A DNA stretch of 64,000 bases from assembly GCA_035610835.1 (NCBI GenBank), contig CM069449.1, forward strand, positions 38,299,098 to 38,363,097, given 5' to 3'. Below, one piece after another: positions 11,094 through 21,733 of the stretch. Within the stretch, counting starts at the first letter, position 1. Each line of letters starts with the position of its first letter. The notes under the pieces are model-generated. The model saw only the letters and a program-made list of their open reading frames with translations, made no database searches and was not told where the DNA came from. The translations under genes and the position numbers were made by a program. Origin of the DNA: Ophiura sarsii. Lineage: Eukaryota; Echinodermata; Ophiuroidea; Amphilepidida; Ophiuridae.

Positions 11094-11305
11094 TACTGTA
11101 AAAGTGTAAATTTTCGCACGTGGACATTTTCCCGCTTCGCACATTTTGAACAAGTTTGCTTGTTTTTATTTTCGTGATTTTGAGCTTCCTTACATAGACC
11201 TACATACAAAAGGAATATATTCATGCTTTTTTATTTTCGCGCTTGCTGATCTTAGCGCGAAAACTGCGAAAATAAATGTAGCGCGAAAATTTCCACTTTT
11301 ACAGA
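11094..11305. mobile_element. TACTGTAAAAGTG MITE
   Basis: The left end TACTGTAAAAGTGTAAATTT and the right end AAATTTCCACTTTTACAG are inverted repeats. The interior is rich in TTTTCGCG/CGCGAAAA. Members of the same style occur at about 25256-25471, 26411-26627 and 56222-56425. It is inserted between two copies of a ~60-bp duplicated host sequence (GGTACCTTTGACCTTCTCCT near 11030 and its relative near 11362). Confidence 0.7.
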
Positions 11306-11475
11306 TCATTCCAGGATTTGAGGTTTGTCACCAACAGTGTCTTTCATCTGTCATTACAGCAGGTACCTTTAAACTTCTCCTTGAATGACAACTGTTGGCA
11401 TCCCTCTCAAGGTGGCAATGAACTGCAGTTTCAGTTTCCAGTATCCGTTCAATTGTCATGAGTCTTAGTCACGGA

Positions 11476-11479
11476 CCCG

Positions 11480-11525
<46 letters not shown>

Positions 11526-11873
11526 CTCGCCTAATACGGTATACGGGGGTGTGCCGCTCTAATGGGTAGCTTTTTGGGCACAAAATCCCTAAACATGGGT
11601 ATGCTTTTGTGCTGAAAATCCCTAATAATGGGGGCACTTTTTACAAATGGGTCTATTTTCGCGATTTTTTGTGTGTCTATTTTCGCGAAAATATGCAAAA
11701 ATTAGGTCTATTTTTTTGATAATTTGCGAAAATTGGGTCTAAAATGAAGCAAAACCCCTATAAATGGGTACCGTTATTTCCTAAATCACCCCTAAAAATG
11801 GGTAGGGGTTTTGAATCTCCAGCGGCACACCCCCGACCAAACCAAATCCGAGTACCCCCCCCCCCCTCCCCGG
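11476..11873. mobile_element. G-run-ended element, family G1 copy 2, 8-bp TSD
   Basis: It is flanked by GTCACGGA at 11468-11475 and 11874-11881. The element opens CCCGGGAGG followed by a ~40-nt G-run and closes with a C-run and CTCCCCGG. The interior blocks TGTGCCGCT and AGCGGCACAC are inverted. An 8-bp duplication is typical of hAT transposons. The interior is non-coding, with repeats of AAAATGGGTAGG-type words. Run lengths may be uncertain in the assembly. Confidence 0.8.
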
Positions 11874-11881
11874 GTCACGGA

Positions 11882-12250
11882 GCCTCTTTGAATGAAAGCA
11901 TGTGATATGAGGTTGACCTCGCGTAATGTATGTGAGGTCAACCTCATACCAAAAAACGGTGCGACGGACATCTGCGGTGCGCTCTATACGTGAGCTCGAT
12001 CTCACGACTCTGATTGGTTAGCGGCATTTTGTGAGTTTTCAAGGATGCGCAGTAAGCTGATGGACTGTGGCCAGGAGAATATGTGCCGTAGGACCATTGA
12101 ACAACGGTATCATAACCTATACTTATTTTGTTTTATTGTGTCTAGACCACAATGCCACAGATACAATTATCATAATTTTACATCCGTACTTTCATTCCGT
12201 GGCACAATTGCACACTAACATCGTGGTTATACCAAGATTGGTCCGATGTA
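11882..12250. other. Intergenic DNA with a short hairpin
   Basis: A 13-bp inverted repeat (ATGAGGTTGACCT ... AGGTCAACCTCAT, about 11907-11952) is the only structure I see. No gene is supported. Confidence 0.4.
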
Positions 12251-12603
12251 TTAAAGGAAGATGACCCGATCACATTTTCGTAACACAGAATTATTTCAAA
12301 CATACGGAGATTTTCATATCATATGAAAGCTCGTATTTTTCTCATCATCATACTGAAATTTGACGGCCTAAATCGGTATAATTACGGAGAAATCGATGAA
12401 ATAACGTCGAATTACCGCGAATGGTGGTAACCACCGATATAGTTTGTGTACTACTCAATGGGTACAGTTCACAGCATCTTGTGCGTCTAAAATAAAAACC
12501 ATTAGAGCTATGCAACTCAAACTTTGGAACACGACTTTTTTAAGGATGACCTTTCATGTAGAATAGAAAACTTCAAGTTGAAAATCGGAACATCTACCTT
12601 TAA
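12251..12603. mobile_element. TTAAAGGTAGATG MITE family B, copy 2
   Basis: The left end is TTAAAGGAAGATG and the right end CATCTACCTTTAA. The body is nearly identical to 10318-10672, differing at scattered positions and small indels. TTAA target sites are at both ends. Non-autonomous. Confidence 0.85.
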
Positions 12604-12900
12604 GACATTGTCCTGTAAAACTGTCATATATTTTAAGTACAGTTTGACCACAAAAAGTGATATATTATGATTTTGAAACCTACAGTATTTTTACTTCTAT
12701 GGCTCATACACTGGCTTCAGACCCATGCATAACCCACTCAACTGTTTTCTATTTATAAGTTTGGATTTGTCAAAGGAAATCTGTGCAATCATCCTGTTAA
12801 CCCTCACTGAACCATTGCCAAAACCCCTTGCCACGGAAATATCTAGACAAGGAGACAGAGTTACAGCTTTGGAGGAGGGCCAGCCAGACACCTTCAAGGT

Positions 12901-13318
12901 TTAAAGGAAGGGTCCCGCAAGCACAACATTGAGCATTATTTGTTAGAAAAATAATTATCGAGCCGAAATTACGTAATTATATAGAACAAAACACCATACT
13001 AGTCACACACATGAATAAAAACTGCCATCACTCAACATGCAATTTTTAAAATTCGCGGCGATCAAAAGTCCCGGTGTCGATGACGTCACGGGTATCGGTG
13101 CTAACATTTGCGCATGTGCATTGTATAACTATGACATCATCGACACTGGGATTTTCGATCGCCGCGAATTTTAAAAGTGCATGTTGAGAGATTGCGGTTT
13201 TTATTTGTTTTTGTCATAAGTGTGGTGTTTTGTTCTATATAATTACATAAGTTGGGCTTGATAGTTATTTTTCTAACATATAATGCACACTTTTATGCTT
13301 GCGGGACACTTCCTTTAA
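12901..13318. mobile_element. Foldback MITE, TTAA flanks (TTAAAGGAAG family)
   Basis: It begins TTAAAGGAAGGGTCCCGCAA and ends TTGCGGGACACTTCCTTTAA (with a small mismatch run). Reverse-complement similarity continues inward for much of the 418 bp, for example ATTCGCGGCGATC and GATCGCCGCGAAT, AATTATATAGAACAAAACAC and its complement. It is non-coding and able to fold as a long hairpin. Confidence 0.8.
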
Positions 13319-13409
13319 GGGATGTGTGAAAGCCGTATTTCCCCACTAAAATAGATATCAATGAAATCTACAAGTCCATTCGCTAGTTTAAACATGCACA
13401 CCTATATCT

Positions 13410-13741
13410 GCACTGGAAAGGGGTATGTGCTGCCCTGAAGCGCCCCCTCCCCCCCCCCCCCCCCCCCCTTTTCACCCTCTTCTGCTAGCTCTTAAGATCC
13501 CCTTTTGAGCCTGCATCACCTCTTAAGACCCCCAAAATTTGCGTTCTTACTAATCAAATTTGAAAAACAAACCAGTTCTTAAAGACCTACTTTTTTGAGA
13601 AAATCAGTTCTTACCCCCCTATTTTTCGTCATAAAATTCTCTCAGTTCAGTTCCGAAGCCTCCTTTTTAAGCCCCTGGGAGGTACACCCCTACCAACAAA
13701 AAAAAGGTTGAGTGCCCCCCCCCCCCCCCCCCTCCCCCGGT
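13410..13741. mobile_element. C-run element, family G2 copy 1
   Basis: It shares GCCCTGAAG...CCCCTTTTCACCCTCTTCTG, GAGCCTGCATC, TCTTAAGACCCCC and the terminal GGTTGAGTGCCCCCC with 56887-57262. Long C-runs lie at about 13450-13470 and 13718-13735. The left end is shorter than in the 56887 copy. No coding sequence is present. Confidence 0.6.
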
Positions 13742-14489
13742 GAGAGAGGTGTAGACATTCTGGGCAAGATTCATGGGCAAACCCCATACAGAGATAACCT
13801 CAATTCTAAACCGGCACACATTCTACTTACAAATATACTGCTAATAAAGATATCATAGTTTTTCACCTGTAGGCTGTAACTCGCCATGGTTCATTTACAA
13901 AACTATATATGTGTACAGCCACGGCAAAAGGGTGCAGTTGTCTCATAAAGAAAAATTTGAGATACCAATACCAAAAGGAGCTTTTTGAATGCTTTCAAAT
14001 GACACCTTTGTGGTTAAAATTGGATACTGCTTTTGATTTTATGAAGAGAAATTACTTGTAAAATTGTCTTTATTTTCCCTGTTTTTCCATGCCTAACTCT
14101 ATCGATATCTCAAAATGCATTTTACCGACAACTACACCCTTTTGCCGTGACAGTATGTGCACATTTGTCTATTTGATAACATCAGCCTGTAAGTAATATT
14201 TGATCTGGTTAGACCTACAGATGATGATTGTATAGCTATAGGCTTTCTATGGTTCATGTACAAAACTTGGTATACAATCCAAGCCCACTCTAAATATTGA
14301 CCTCGTTATCCTTTGGGATTTGGGAAGGAAATCTTGTTTATCAAATCTGTGAACTTCCATTTGCAAAGATAACCTCAAATTTTAACTTCTTGCTTTCCGC
14401 AGGCCTATTTACAGAACTAGGCATATATATATTTGATAACATCAGCCTGTAAGTAATGTTTGATCTGGTTAGACCAAAAGATGATGATC

Positions 14490-15652
14490 ATTCACCTCAT
14501 CGTCATCTGGCATTGTGCCCTCACATCCAAACTAGCTCTAAAACTTGAGAGAGTCCAAAAGAGAGCTTTAAGAATTATCCTTGGTCCTAGTTTTATTTCC
14601 TATCGTAATGCTTTAGATGTATGTAATTTTGATTATTTGTCTGCCCGGAGGGAGCAACATTCTCTGAAGTTTGCTCAGTCACTAGCCGAATGCAGTAGGA
14701 CTAAAAGGTTGCTCCCTGCATGCAGAGGTCAGGTTCATGGTAGACAATTGAGAAACAATGTCGAACTCACCCAGCCTCGTGCTCGCACTAACAGATATGC
14801 TGAAAGCCCCATTCCTTATTATGTGAAGTTGATCAACAGTGATCTCCCATAATTTGCTTTGCATGATCCGTCTTTCTCCCGGGGTGCTCAGTGGTCATTA
14901 TTTTACAAGAGGGGTATCATGCGTGTCCAAGAAATCACGTAATTAGGGTAGTTTTTGAAGCTGGGGCACGTTACGTACGTAACGTGAATAGGTTATCAAA
15001 ACAAGCCAAATTAAGAAAAAGGGTATACTTTTAACATCATTGGCTTTCGTATTTAGGGTCCTTATTTGCTCCATGAGGATTATAAATAGCCACATGGGCG
15101 AGATATATTTCTCAAATTGTATCTATCGCACTGTGCTCTGATAAATCAGCTCGGCATTTGTTTCATAATAGCTTATTAGGGAAGAAAAAAGGGTTAGAAA
15201 TGTGTCATACGCGGTTAGGGTTTAAACTATACAAATTACTTGCTTAGGGTTTCAAATATTTGAGTACTTGTTTAGGGTATCAACATATTTTTAGACTTGT
15301 TTAGGGTATTGGAAATACTGATATTACTTGCTTAGTGTTGTGAAATACTGTGCCATACTTGTTTAGGGGGTGCTTTATCACATTGACACGATTACGTATT
15401 TAGGGTACTTTTTGAAAGTCCTTGGACGCGCATGATACCCCCTTGTAATGAACACTGAGCACCCCGGGGTCTTTCTTCATCATGCTCGCATATTCTGTAT
15501 TTGGCCTTGTCCCTTGTTGTTTGCCATGTTCCTGCCCAGTATGTTGTCTATTTGTGTATTGAATTGTTTCGTATGTATTCCTTGCTTTCCTGTACAATGT
15601 AATTCGGCCTTCGGGTCACGATTTTGCGCCACTAAAATCATATCATATCAAT
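14490..15652 (+). pseudogene. 5'-truncated LINE (non-LTR) 3' end, interrupted
   Basis: The plus-strand frame from about 14500 to 14850 encodes ALTSKLALKLERVQKRALRI, then YRNALDVCNFDYLSARREQ and SLKFAQSLAE, the classic C-terminus of jockey/CR1-like reverse transcriptases (LE+VQKRALRIIL...Y..AL...L..RRE...KFA). It stops after INSDLP at 14852. The 3' untranslated part continues on both sides of a hAT-like MITE (14878-15468) to about 15652, where the host satellite resumes. The 5' truncation is usual for LINE insertion. It is not a functional gene. Confidence 0.75.
14878..15468. mobile_element. hAT-like MITE with 8-bp TSD, inside LINE 3' end
   Basis: Perfect 16-bp terminal inverted repeats CCCGGGGTGCTCAGTG / CACTGAGCACCCCGGG are flanked by GTCTTTCT at 14870-14877 and 15469-15476. 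Inverted similarity continues inward (GGGGGTATCATGCG side). The right third has five or so copies of a ~30-bp subterminal motif containing ACTTGTTTAGGGTAT; clustered subterminal repeats are a known feature of hAT transposase binding. It has no coding sequence. Confidence 0.88.
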
Positions 15653-16060
15653 ACCTATAGGCTTTCTATTTCTATGGTTCATGTACAGAACTTGGCATCA
15701 GATCCAAACCCACTCAAAATATTGACCTCGTTATCTTTGTGGATTTGGGAAGGAAATCTTCTTTATCAAATATGTAAACTTCCATTTGCAAAGATAACCA
15801 CAAATTTTAACTTCTTGCTTTCCTTGGGCTATTTACAAAACTAGGCATATACATATTTGATAACATCAGCTGGAAAGTATTGCTTTATCTGGTTAAACCA
15901 AAAGATGATGATCATATACCTATAGGCTATCTATTTCCATGGTGCATATACATTTCCATGGTGCATATACAAAACTTGGCATAAAATCCAAACCCACTCA
16001 AAATATTGACCTTTTTTTTTACCCTTTGCGAATTTGGGAAGGAAATCTTCTTTATCAAAT

Positions 16061-16713
16061 GTGTGGTGGCATGGGAAAACCCTTCACATGGTCATTTTCC
16101 AGCAACTTGTTTTTTTTTCTTTGACAGAGAGCTTCATACTGTTCTAAATATAGGACTTTTTAAATTTTTCAGAAATTCCATCTAGAACTACAGTTATAGC
16201 ATTTTAAAGACGGCAAATTTATACGCAACACTAAAATTGAAACTGACAATTCTAAGGTACACAAAATCTTTTAAATTCTTTCATAATAATAAAAATACAC
16301 TGTTATATCACACAGAATAGCTTGTCATGTGAAAAGGACTTTTGATATGAACCTAGTTTTTGCGATATTATTAACAATTGTAAGTTCTTCACTTTCAAAA
16401 TCTTTACTATGCATTGTCGCAATTCACGAGTGGTTACCATGGGGTTCCAATGACGCAAATTTTAGTTCATTCACCTCTGATTTGTTGACAATAAATTTGA
16501 TAAACAAGTTTCAGAAAAGTACTAAAATAAACATAACATCTGGAATTTTGCTTAAAAATCTCCTGGGGACTAAAGTTCAAGGTATGATCTCTATCTTGGG
16601 ACCAAAGTTGGAAAATTGACTTGGAACTCATTTGTTAGGAATATTTTGGTATGACCCAGATATCTCAATATTAACATTAGCGACTTCCGATGGGTTTTCC
16701 CATACCACCACAC
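16061..16713. mobile_element. Inverted-repeat DNA element in the satellite
   Basis: The left end TGTGGTGGCATGGGAAAACC and right end GGTTTTCCCATACCACCACA are inverted repeats with one mismatch. The flanks CAAATG/CAAATA look like a duplicated target. The 650-bp interior contains no recognisable transposase. The 96-codon open frame inside has no domain I know. Confidence 0.7.
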
Positions 16714-16975
16714 AAATATGTCAACTTTCATTTGCAAAGATAACCACAAATTTCAACTTTTTGCTTTCCGTGGTCTATTTACAAAACTAGGCATATATAG
16801 GCCTATTGACCTTGTTATCCTTGCAAATTTGGGAAGCTAAACTTCTTTCAAATCTGTAAACTTTCACTTTCAAAGATAACCATAATTTTTTAATTTGAAG
16901 TCTTTCTTTCCGTCTGCCATTTTGAAGCTAGGCAGATGTCCATTTGATAATATCATGATATAAGTATGTTTTTTG

Positions 16976-17367
16976 TTAAAGGTATATTATGTGATCTTTT
17001 CCAGGGAACGCCCTCAATCCTGGAAAAAAATTGGAAGCAGATTTTATTGCAGATTTACATTTCTGATCATAAATCATGAATATATTCCAAGTTACAGAGC
17101 GATACAATTCCTAATTACCTCAAAATCATGGTTTTAGAGTGAATTTAGAGTAAAATTTGAAAAAAGATTGTTCCGGTGCCGGGAAAATCTATTTTTCTAC
17201 CTCTTAAAAACACAATTTTGAAGTAATTAGGAATCGTATCAGTCTGTAACTTAGAATATCTTTATGATTTATGATCAAAAATGTAAATCTGCAAGAAAAT
17301 CTGCTTTCATCGTAAAAATCAATGATAGAGGGCGCTACTTGGAAAAGATCACATAATATGCCTTTAA
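16976..17367. mobile_element. TTAA palindromic MITE, family D copy 1
   Basis: It runs from TTAAAGGTATATTATGTGAT to ATCACATAATATGCCTTTAA, with TTAA at both ends and extended inverted similarity (AGCAGATTTT...GCAGATTTACAT versus ATGTAAATCTGC...). A second, interrupted copy is at 18964-20125. Non-coding. Confidence 0.8.
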
Positions 17368-17699
17368 ATCAACTACAAATTATGTTGATTTCACTCTGAT
17401 AGGCGATTTTACTCTGATAGTTCCTGGTTTATTTACAAAACTTGGCATAATACCCAAAGCCTCTCAAAATATTGACCTCGTTATTCTTGTGGATTTGGAA
17501 AAGGAAATCTTCTTGATCAAATCTGTGATCTTTCAAAGATAACTGCATTTGTTTACAAGTCTATCTTTCCGTTGGCCATTTTCAAGCTAGGCATATGCAT
17601 GGTCATGCTCTCAAAGATAACCACAATGTTTTACTTGGAATTCTTGCTCTCTGTTGGCCATTTTCAAGCTTTTAAGTAAAATTACCTTTGAAACATGTT

Positions 17700-18448
17700 C
17701 AAATCTGTGACTCTTTGATTGAACCAGTAAAGAGAGCTCGCAATTTCAGAGTCATTGTTGAGAATGATTTGAAAATGGATATCTTAGTCAAAAACATATG
17801 CCGTTCTGCTTCATTTGCTCTATCTGTATCGTATTGGACAGATTAGAAAGTTTCTCGACAGAAAATCAACTGAAATGCTGGTACATGCATTTATTACATG
17901 TCACTTAGATCAATGTAACAGTCTTTTACATGGCCTACCAAATTCGCAGATAAACAAGCTTCAAAGAATTCAAAACTCTTTCTCGCAAACATGATCACAT
18001 AACTCCAACTCTCCGTGATCTGCACTGGCTGCCTATCAAATATCATATTGTGTATAAAATTTTAATTCTGACTTATAAATGTCTTCATGGAACTGCGCCA
18101 ATCTATCTTCAAGATCTAATCAAACAATATACACCTTCACGCAATCTTCGTTCTTCATCTCTATCTCTATCGCGTCTTGTCTGCTCTTCAACGTCCACTC
18201 ATTATGGTCAACGTTCCTTCTCTGTGTCAGCTGCAGAACTCTGGAATAATATTCCACTTCATGTGAAAAATGCAGAGACTATATTCCAGTTTAAGAAACC
18301 CTTAAAGACTCATTTGTTCACAATGGCTTTTTAATTGTAGTCCATATCCATGTATTTGTTTGTTATTATGTTTTATGTTCAAGCGCTTAGGGATCTCGAT
18401 GTTAGGCGCTATACAAATATGGTTATTATATTTATTATTATTATTATA
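17700..18448 (+). pseudogene. L2/CR1-type LINE 3' end, frameshifted
   Basis: Plus-strand frames carry the end of a non-LTR reverse transcriptase in pieces: CDSLIEPVKRARNFRVIVEN, then IRKFLDRKSTEMLVHAFIT and CNSLLHGLPNSQINKLQRIQ, then TLRDLHWLPIKYHIVYKILI and LWNNIPLHVKNAETIFQFKK. The order matches L2/CR1 C-termini. Frameshifts and stops (for example near 17847 and 17993) make it a pseudogene. After the stop at about 18334 the 3' tail contains AAGCGCTTAGGGATCTCGAT, GGCGCTATACAAATATGG and ends in a (TTA)n run at about 18425-18448, the hallmark of this LINE group. Confidence 0.85.
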
Positions 18449-18963
18449 TGTCAATTTGTAAGTGTTGTTTTATTCCCATGGTTCATTTTACCAATGCTTT
18501 AATCAAGAGCTGCATTTATTTACTGTTACATACAAGCAAAAAGAATCACAACATTTCATGTTACCATTATCCAGTTATGACTATTTTGGTAATGTACTCG
18601 ATGACCAGGTGAAATTCTTTTGAAAGCTATTGGGACAGCCTCTCTGACAAAATAAACAAATCTGAGAATTGTTTGCACAGATTTTTAGAAATAAAATCCC
18701 AAAGTTGAGTACAGGTTTTTTGACTCACCCTGTGCATTTGACACCTTTAGGCCTCAATTCCACGGTTTGTATAATAGTACATGGAGAAAGATGTAACCCA
18801 CATAACTATATCGACCTCATTATGTGACAGTAGTGGATGTGGCGCAGGAAATCTTCAGTATTGTTCTGTAAACTTCCCGACTGATATTATCAGGATGTTT
18901 AACCGCATCCCTCCGATACATAGTATCTGGATGCATTCCAAACATTACTGTATGCCAAATGTG

Positions 18964-20125
18964 TTAAAGGTATATTATGTTATCTTTTCCAGGGGATGCC
19001 CTCAATCCTTGAAGAAAAAAATTGAAAGCAGATTTTCTTGCTGATTTACTTTTCTAATCATAAATCATAAATATGTTCCAAGTTACAGAGCGACAAGTTA
19101 CAGAGTAAAATTTGAAAAAATAGATTGTACCGCTCGGTATCAATCTATTTTCAAACCATGATTTTGAAGTAATTATAGTCGATTCGCAGACATTGGCCGA
19201 TTTTAGCGATTTACCATTTCAGTAAAGAGGTAACAGAAGCAAAAGAGGGGGAGGCACTCGAATTTAATCGTAATATGCAAGGTTAATACCGTGTCTTCGT
19301 GTGATGTATACTACTGTGATGGTACTGATGTAGTCACCACTATGTACCTAGTGACAGGGAACTTGCGGTTGGATTATCGGCATAACGATAAAGAAATGTA
19401 TTGTTATTCAGATAAATCGGTGGTCTCATAGCCAGAAATACTTAAAGTAACGTTTATAATCCGTATCTTGGTTGATATAACTGTTTTCCCATTTTAATTA
19501 GGACAAATAAAAAAGCTATATAAATAAATGATCATTGAATTATTTTCCGGTTTTTTTCTCGCAAATAAATACGTATAACTGTTATTTTCATTTTAATGTT
19601 TCCTTTATTCCACGTGCATAATAAAAACGGAAAATAATTAAAAAAAGTATCCACTAAATTATGAATAGGTAAAATGACATACATAATATTTTTCTTTCGA
19701 AACCTGTATACGGTCGATGATGGTCGATTTGTTTTTATTGTGGTAACCGCTTCCAAAGGGATAACCCATTTAAAGCTGCTGGATTAAGTTTTTGGTTGTC
19801 GTGATTGTAAAGCTATATGATCAGCCCTATTCATAAAGCCACATTATCATGAATAGCATTTGATTATGGAGCGCAAATAATCATGATAATAACATCTATA
19901 AAAGTACCGCTGTTTCATCATTGGTCAAAATGGGTTCCTCTAACGCCCAATGGACGAGGTCCAAAATCGATACCGATGCGCCAGAGTTTATGAATCTACT
20001 ATAGGAATCGTATCGATCTTAATGATTTATGATCAAAAATGCAAATCTGCAAAAAAATCTGCTTTCATAGTAAAAATTAATGAATGAGGGTGCTACTTGG
20101 AAAAGATCACATCATATGCCTTTAA
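18964..20125. mobile_element. TTAA palindromic MITE family D copy 2, with nested insertion
   Basis: It has the same ends as 16976-17367 (TTAAAGGTATATTATGTTAT ... ATCACATCATATGCCTTTAA). The body is intact to GAAGTAATTA at 19175 and resumes at GGAATCGTATCG at 20004. The intervening 826 bp is another element flanked by TA. Confidence 0.8.
19176..20001. mobile_element. TA-flanked element nested in MITE D
   Basis: It lies exactly where the uninterrupted copy (16976-17367) reads through. Its ends TAGTCGATTC and GAATCTACTA are inverted with one mismatch, with weaker similarity further in. The flanking TA on both sides fits Tc1/mariner-like or similar TA-targeting elements. There is no transposase-like coding sequence in 826 bp. 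Confidence 0.7.
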
Positions 20126-20480
20126 GGCAAGGAGAAAATGCTGTTCTACAGGTTTTGTTTTAATATTGTGAACATTTTTGACATTTTCAAAAACTCAAGA
20201 AAAAGTCCAAATCTAAGGAGACATCAGGCACGGCCGACCCATTTTGCTGCAAATTGCTGACAATTTACCAACGTTTGTGGGAAAACAAAGCAAAACGCCA
20301 GACCAACCGACCCTACCTGATGAGAGGTCAGTTTGCTCGCAGAACTGGTGTTTTTTCTGACAATATTTGGTCTGACTGCAAAGAACAAAATCATTTACAT
20401 TTACATTCAATATACCACTGAGGCACTTATCATCTTGTACACTTATCATAACTGATGTTGTTTTAATTTACCATCCATAG
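20126..20480. repeat. Diverged relative of the CCTGTT inverted-repeat family
   Basis: The stretch 20215-20365 carries GACCAACCGACCCTACCTGA and GTCAGTTTGCTCGCAGAACT. These resemble the right end of the element at 2996-3320 (GACTGACCCTACCTGAAACG, GTCTGTTTGCCCGTAGAACA). Its boundaries are not clear. No gene. Confidence 0.45.
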
Positions 20481-20714
20481 CAGGGGCGGATCCAGAGGGT
20501 GCTGCGGTGGCTGCAGCACCCCGGGGTATGAAGAAGAAAAAGAAGAAAAAGGGGGAGAAAGAAAAAGGAAAGGAGACAAAAAAGGAAAGATAAGAGAGCA
20601 TAGCTCGAAGGGTGGTGCTGCGCACCGCTTGGATGGTACCCGATCAATTTCTTTCTTTTTTTGGATCGTCTTTTCACAGCACCCCGGGGTGCGACCATCC
20701 TGTATCCGCCCCTG
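20481..20714. mobile_element. hAT-type MITE, 8-bp TSD
   Basis: The 234-bp element has ends CAGGGGCGGATCCAG and CTGTATCCGCCCCTG, inverted with one mismatch, and is flanked by ATCCATAG at 20473-20480 and 20715-20722. The CAGGGGCGGAT end and 8-bp duplication are typical of hAT elements in many animals. Two inner copies of GCACCCCGGGGT are present. The purine-rich middle (GAAGAAAAAG) is non-coding. Confidence 0.9.
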
Positions 20715-20722
20715 ATCCATAG

Positions 20723-21159
20723 GAATTTGTTTGTGCGATCAAGTTTAATTTTATACATTGAACACAGTTACTTGCTTCTTTTTTCTTTCTTTTTTGTATT
20801 TTTGTTTGTTTAATAATCCATTGACCCAAGAAAATAATACTTGTATATGCTGCCAAATCCTTGGTTTTATTTAAAAGATTTTAAATAAGCAGATATTGAA
20901 TATTTGAATGCATGAATGCTGATACTTTTAATGACATCATGTATATTGCGACTCGGTGCACCGAACTTTTTCTCTCTCAAATGTCTATCCGGGATGTTCT
21001 ATACACATGTGGATTTTCTGCTCGGATATACATGTATTATCAATTCTAATTCAGTATCTCTCATCATTAATGATTTCACAAACAACTCTGTCATCCATCA
21101 TTCTATTATAATATTAGACCTGATCTTAGGGGAGTGAAGTAGACATGACACATGCATTG
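20723..21159. other. Intergenic DNA, nothing recognised
   Basis: No domain, RNA or transposon end is visible. Confidence 0.4.
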
Positions 21160-21733
21160 GGCTATTCCAGTGGAAATCAATACACCCTTTATGGAAGATA
21201 TGGCCTTTTACCCTAACCCCTCTGGCAAGGAAAAAACACCCCCTGTTTGACGGGCCTGACCGACCCACTTTTTGCATTTTTCAAGAATTGGTTTGTTGTT
21301 GTTTTTAGATTTTTTTTCTCAAATCATGTAAAATCAGCCATTATTTGGCCAATATTCTGTTGATTTTTTTTTTTTTAAATTACAGATGTTTGCAGATTTT
21401 GGTGACATTTTAGTTAAAAACAATTTTTAAAAAACCGACTGATTGACCGACCCTTCACAGGTCTGTCCGCTCGTAAAACAGGTGGGTTTTTTTGGTCGCC
21501 TCATGGGTGTTTTTAGCAATCAAGGAATCACAATGAGATAAACTGGCGGTGCTTCTGTTGGATTCTGTTGGATTTAGCAGCAGGGTTGAGGGTTAATCTT
21601 CCACACAGGAAGAGTGTAAATTTCAAAGGGAGTCACTCATGCAAGTAACCCCCATTTGAAATTCACACTCCCTATGCGGAAGATCAAAGTCATGTTCTCC
21701 ATAGGGGGTGTATGGGTTTCAACTGGAATAGCT
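21160..21733. mobile_element. Inverted-repeat element GGCTATTCCAGT, with nested insertion
   Basis: The left end GGCTATTCCAGTGGAAATCA and right end GAAACCCATACACCCCC-type sequence reading into ACTGGAATAGC are inverted. Both are followed inward by ACACCC.TTATGGAAGA-like blocks. About 21236-21506 is a second element (TTTGACGGGCCTGACCGACC ... GGTCTGTCCGCTCGTAAAAC) related to 2996-3320, so it appears nested. Confidence 0.65.

Larger units (their letters stand above)
13840..17690. repeat. Decayed ~260-bp satellite, split by later insertions
   Basis: A unit containing ATTTGATAACATCAGCCTGT, CTATAGGCTTTCTAT, TTGACCTCGTTATCC and CTTCCATTTGCAAAGATAAC repeats at 14171 and 14431 (260 bp apart) and again at about 15660-15930, 15925-16060, 16715-16930 and 17400-17660. 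It is interrupted by a LINE plus hAT MITE (14490-15652), an inverted-repeat element (16061-16713) and a TTAA palindrome (16976-17367). The satellite therefore predates all of these. Confidence 0.75.

Noticed and set aside
16329..16619. 96-codon frame inside the 16061-16713 element as a possible transposase
   Set aside because: Too short and without DDE, zinc-finger or helix-turn-helix features.
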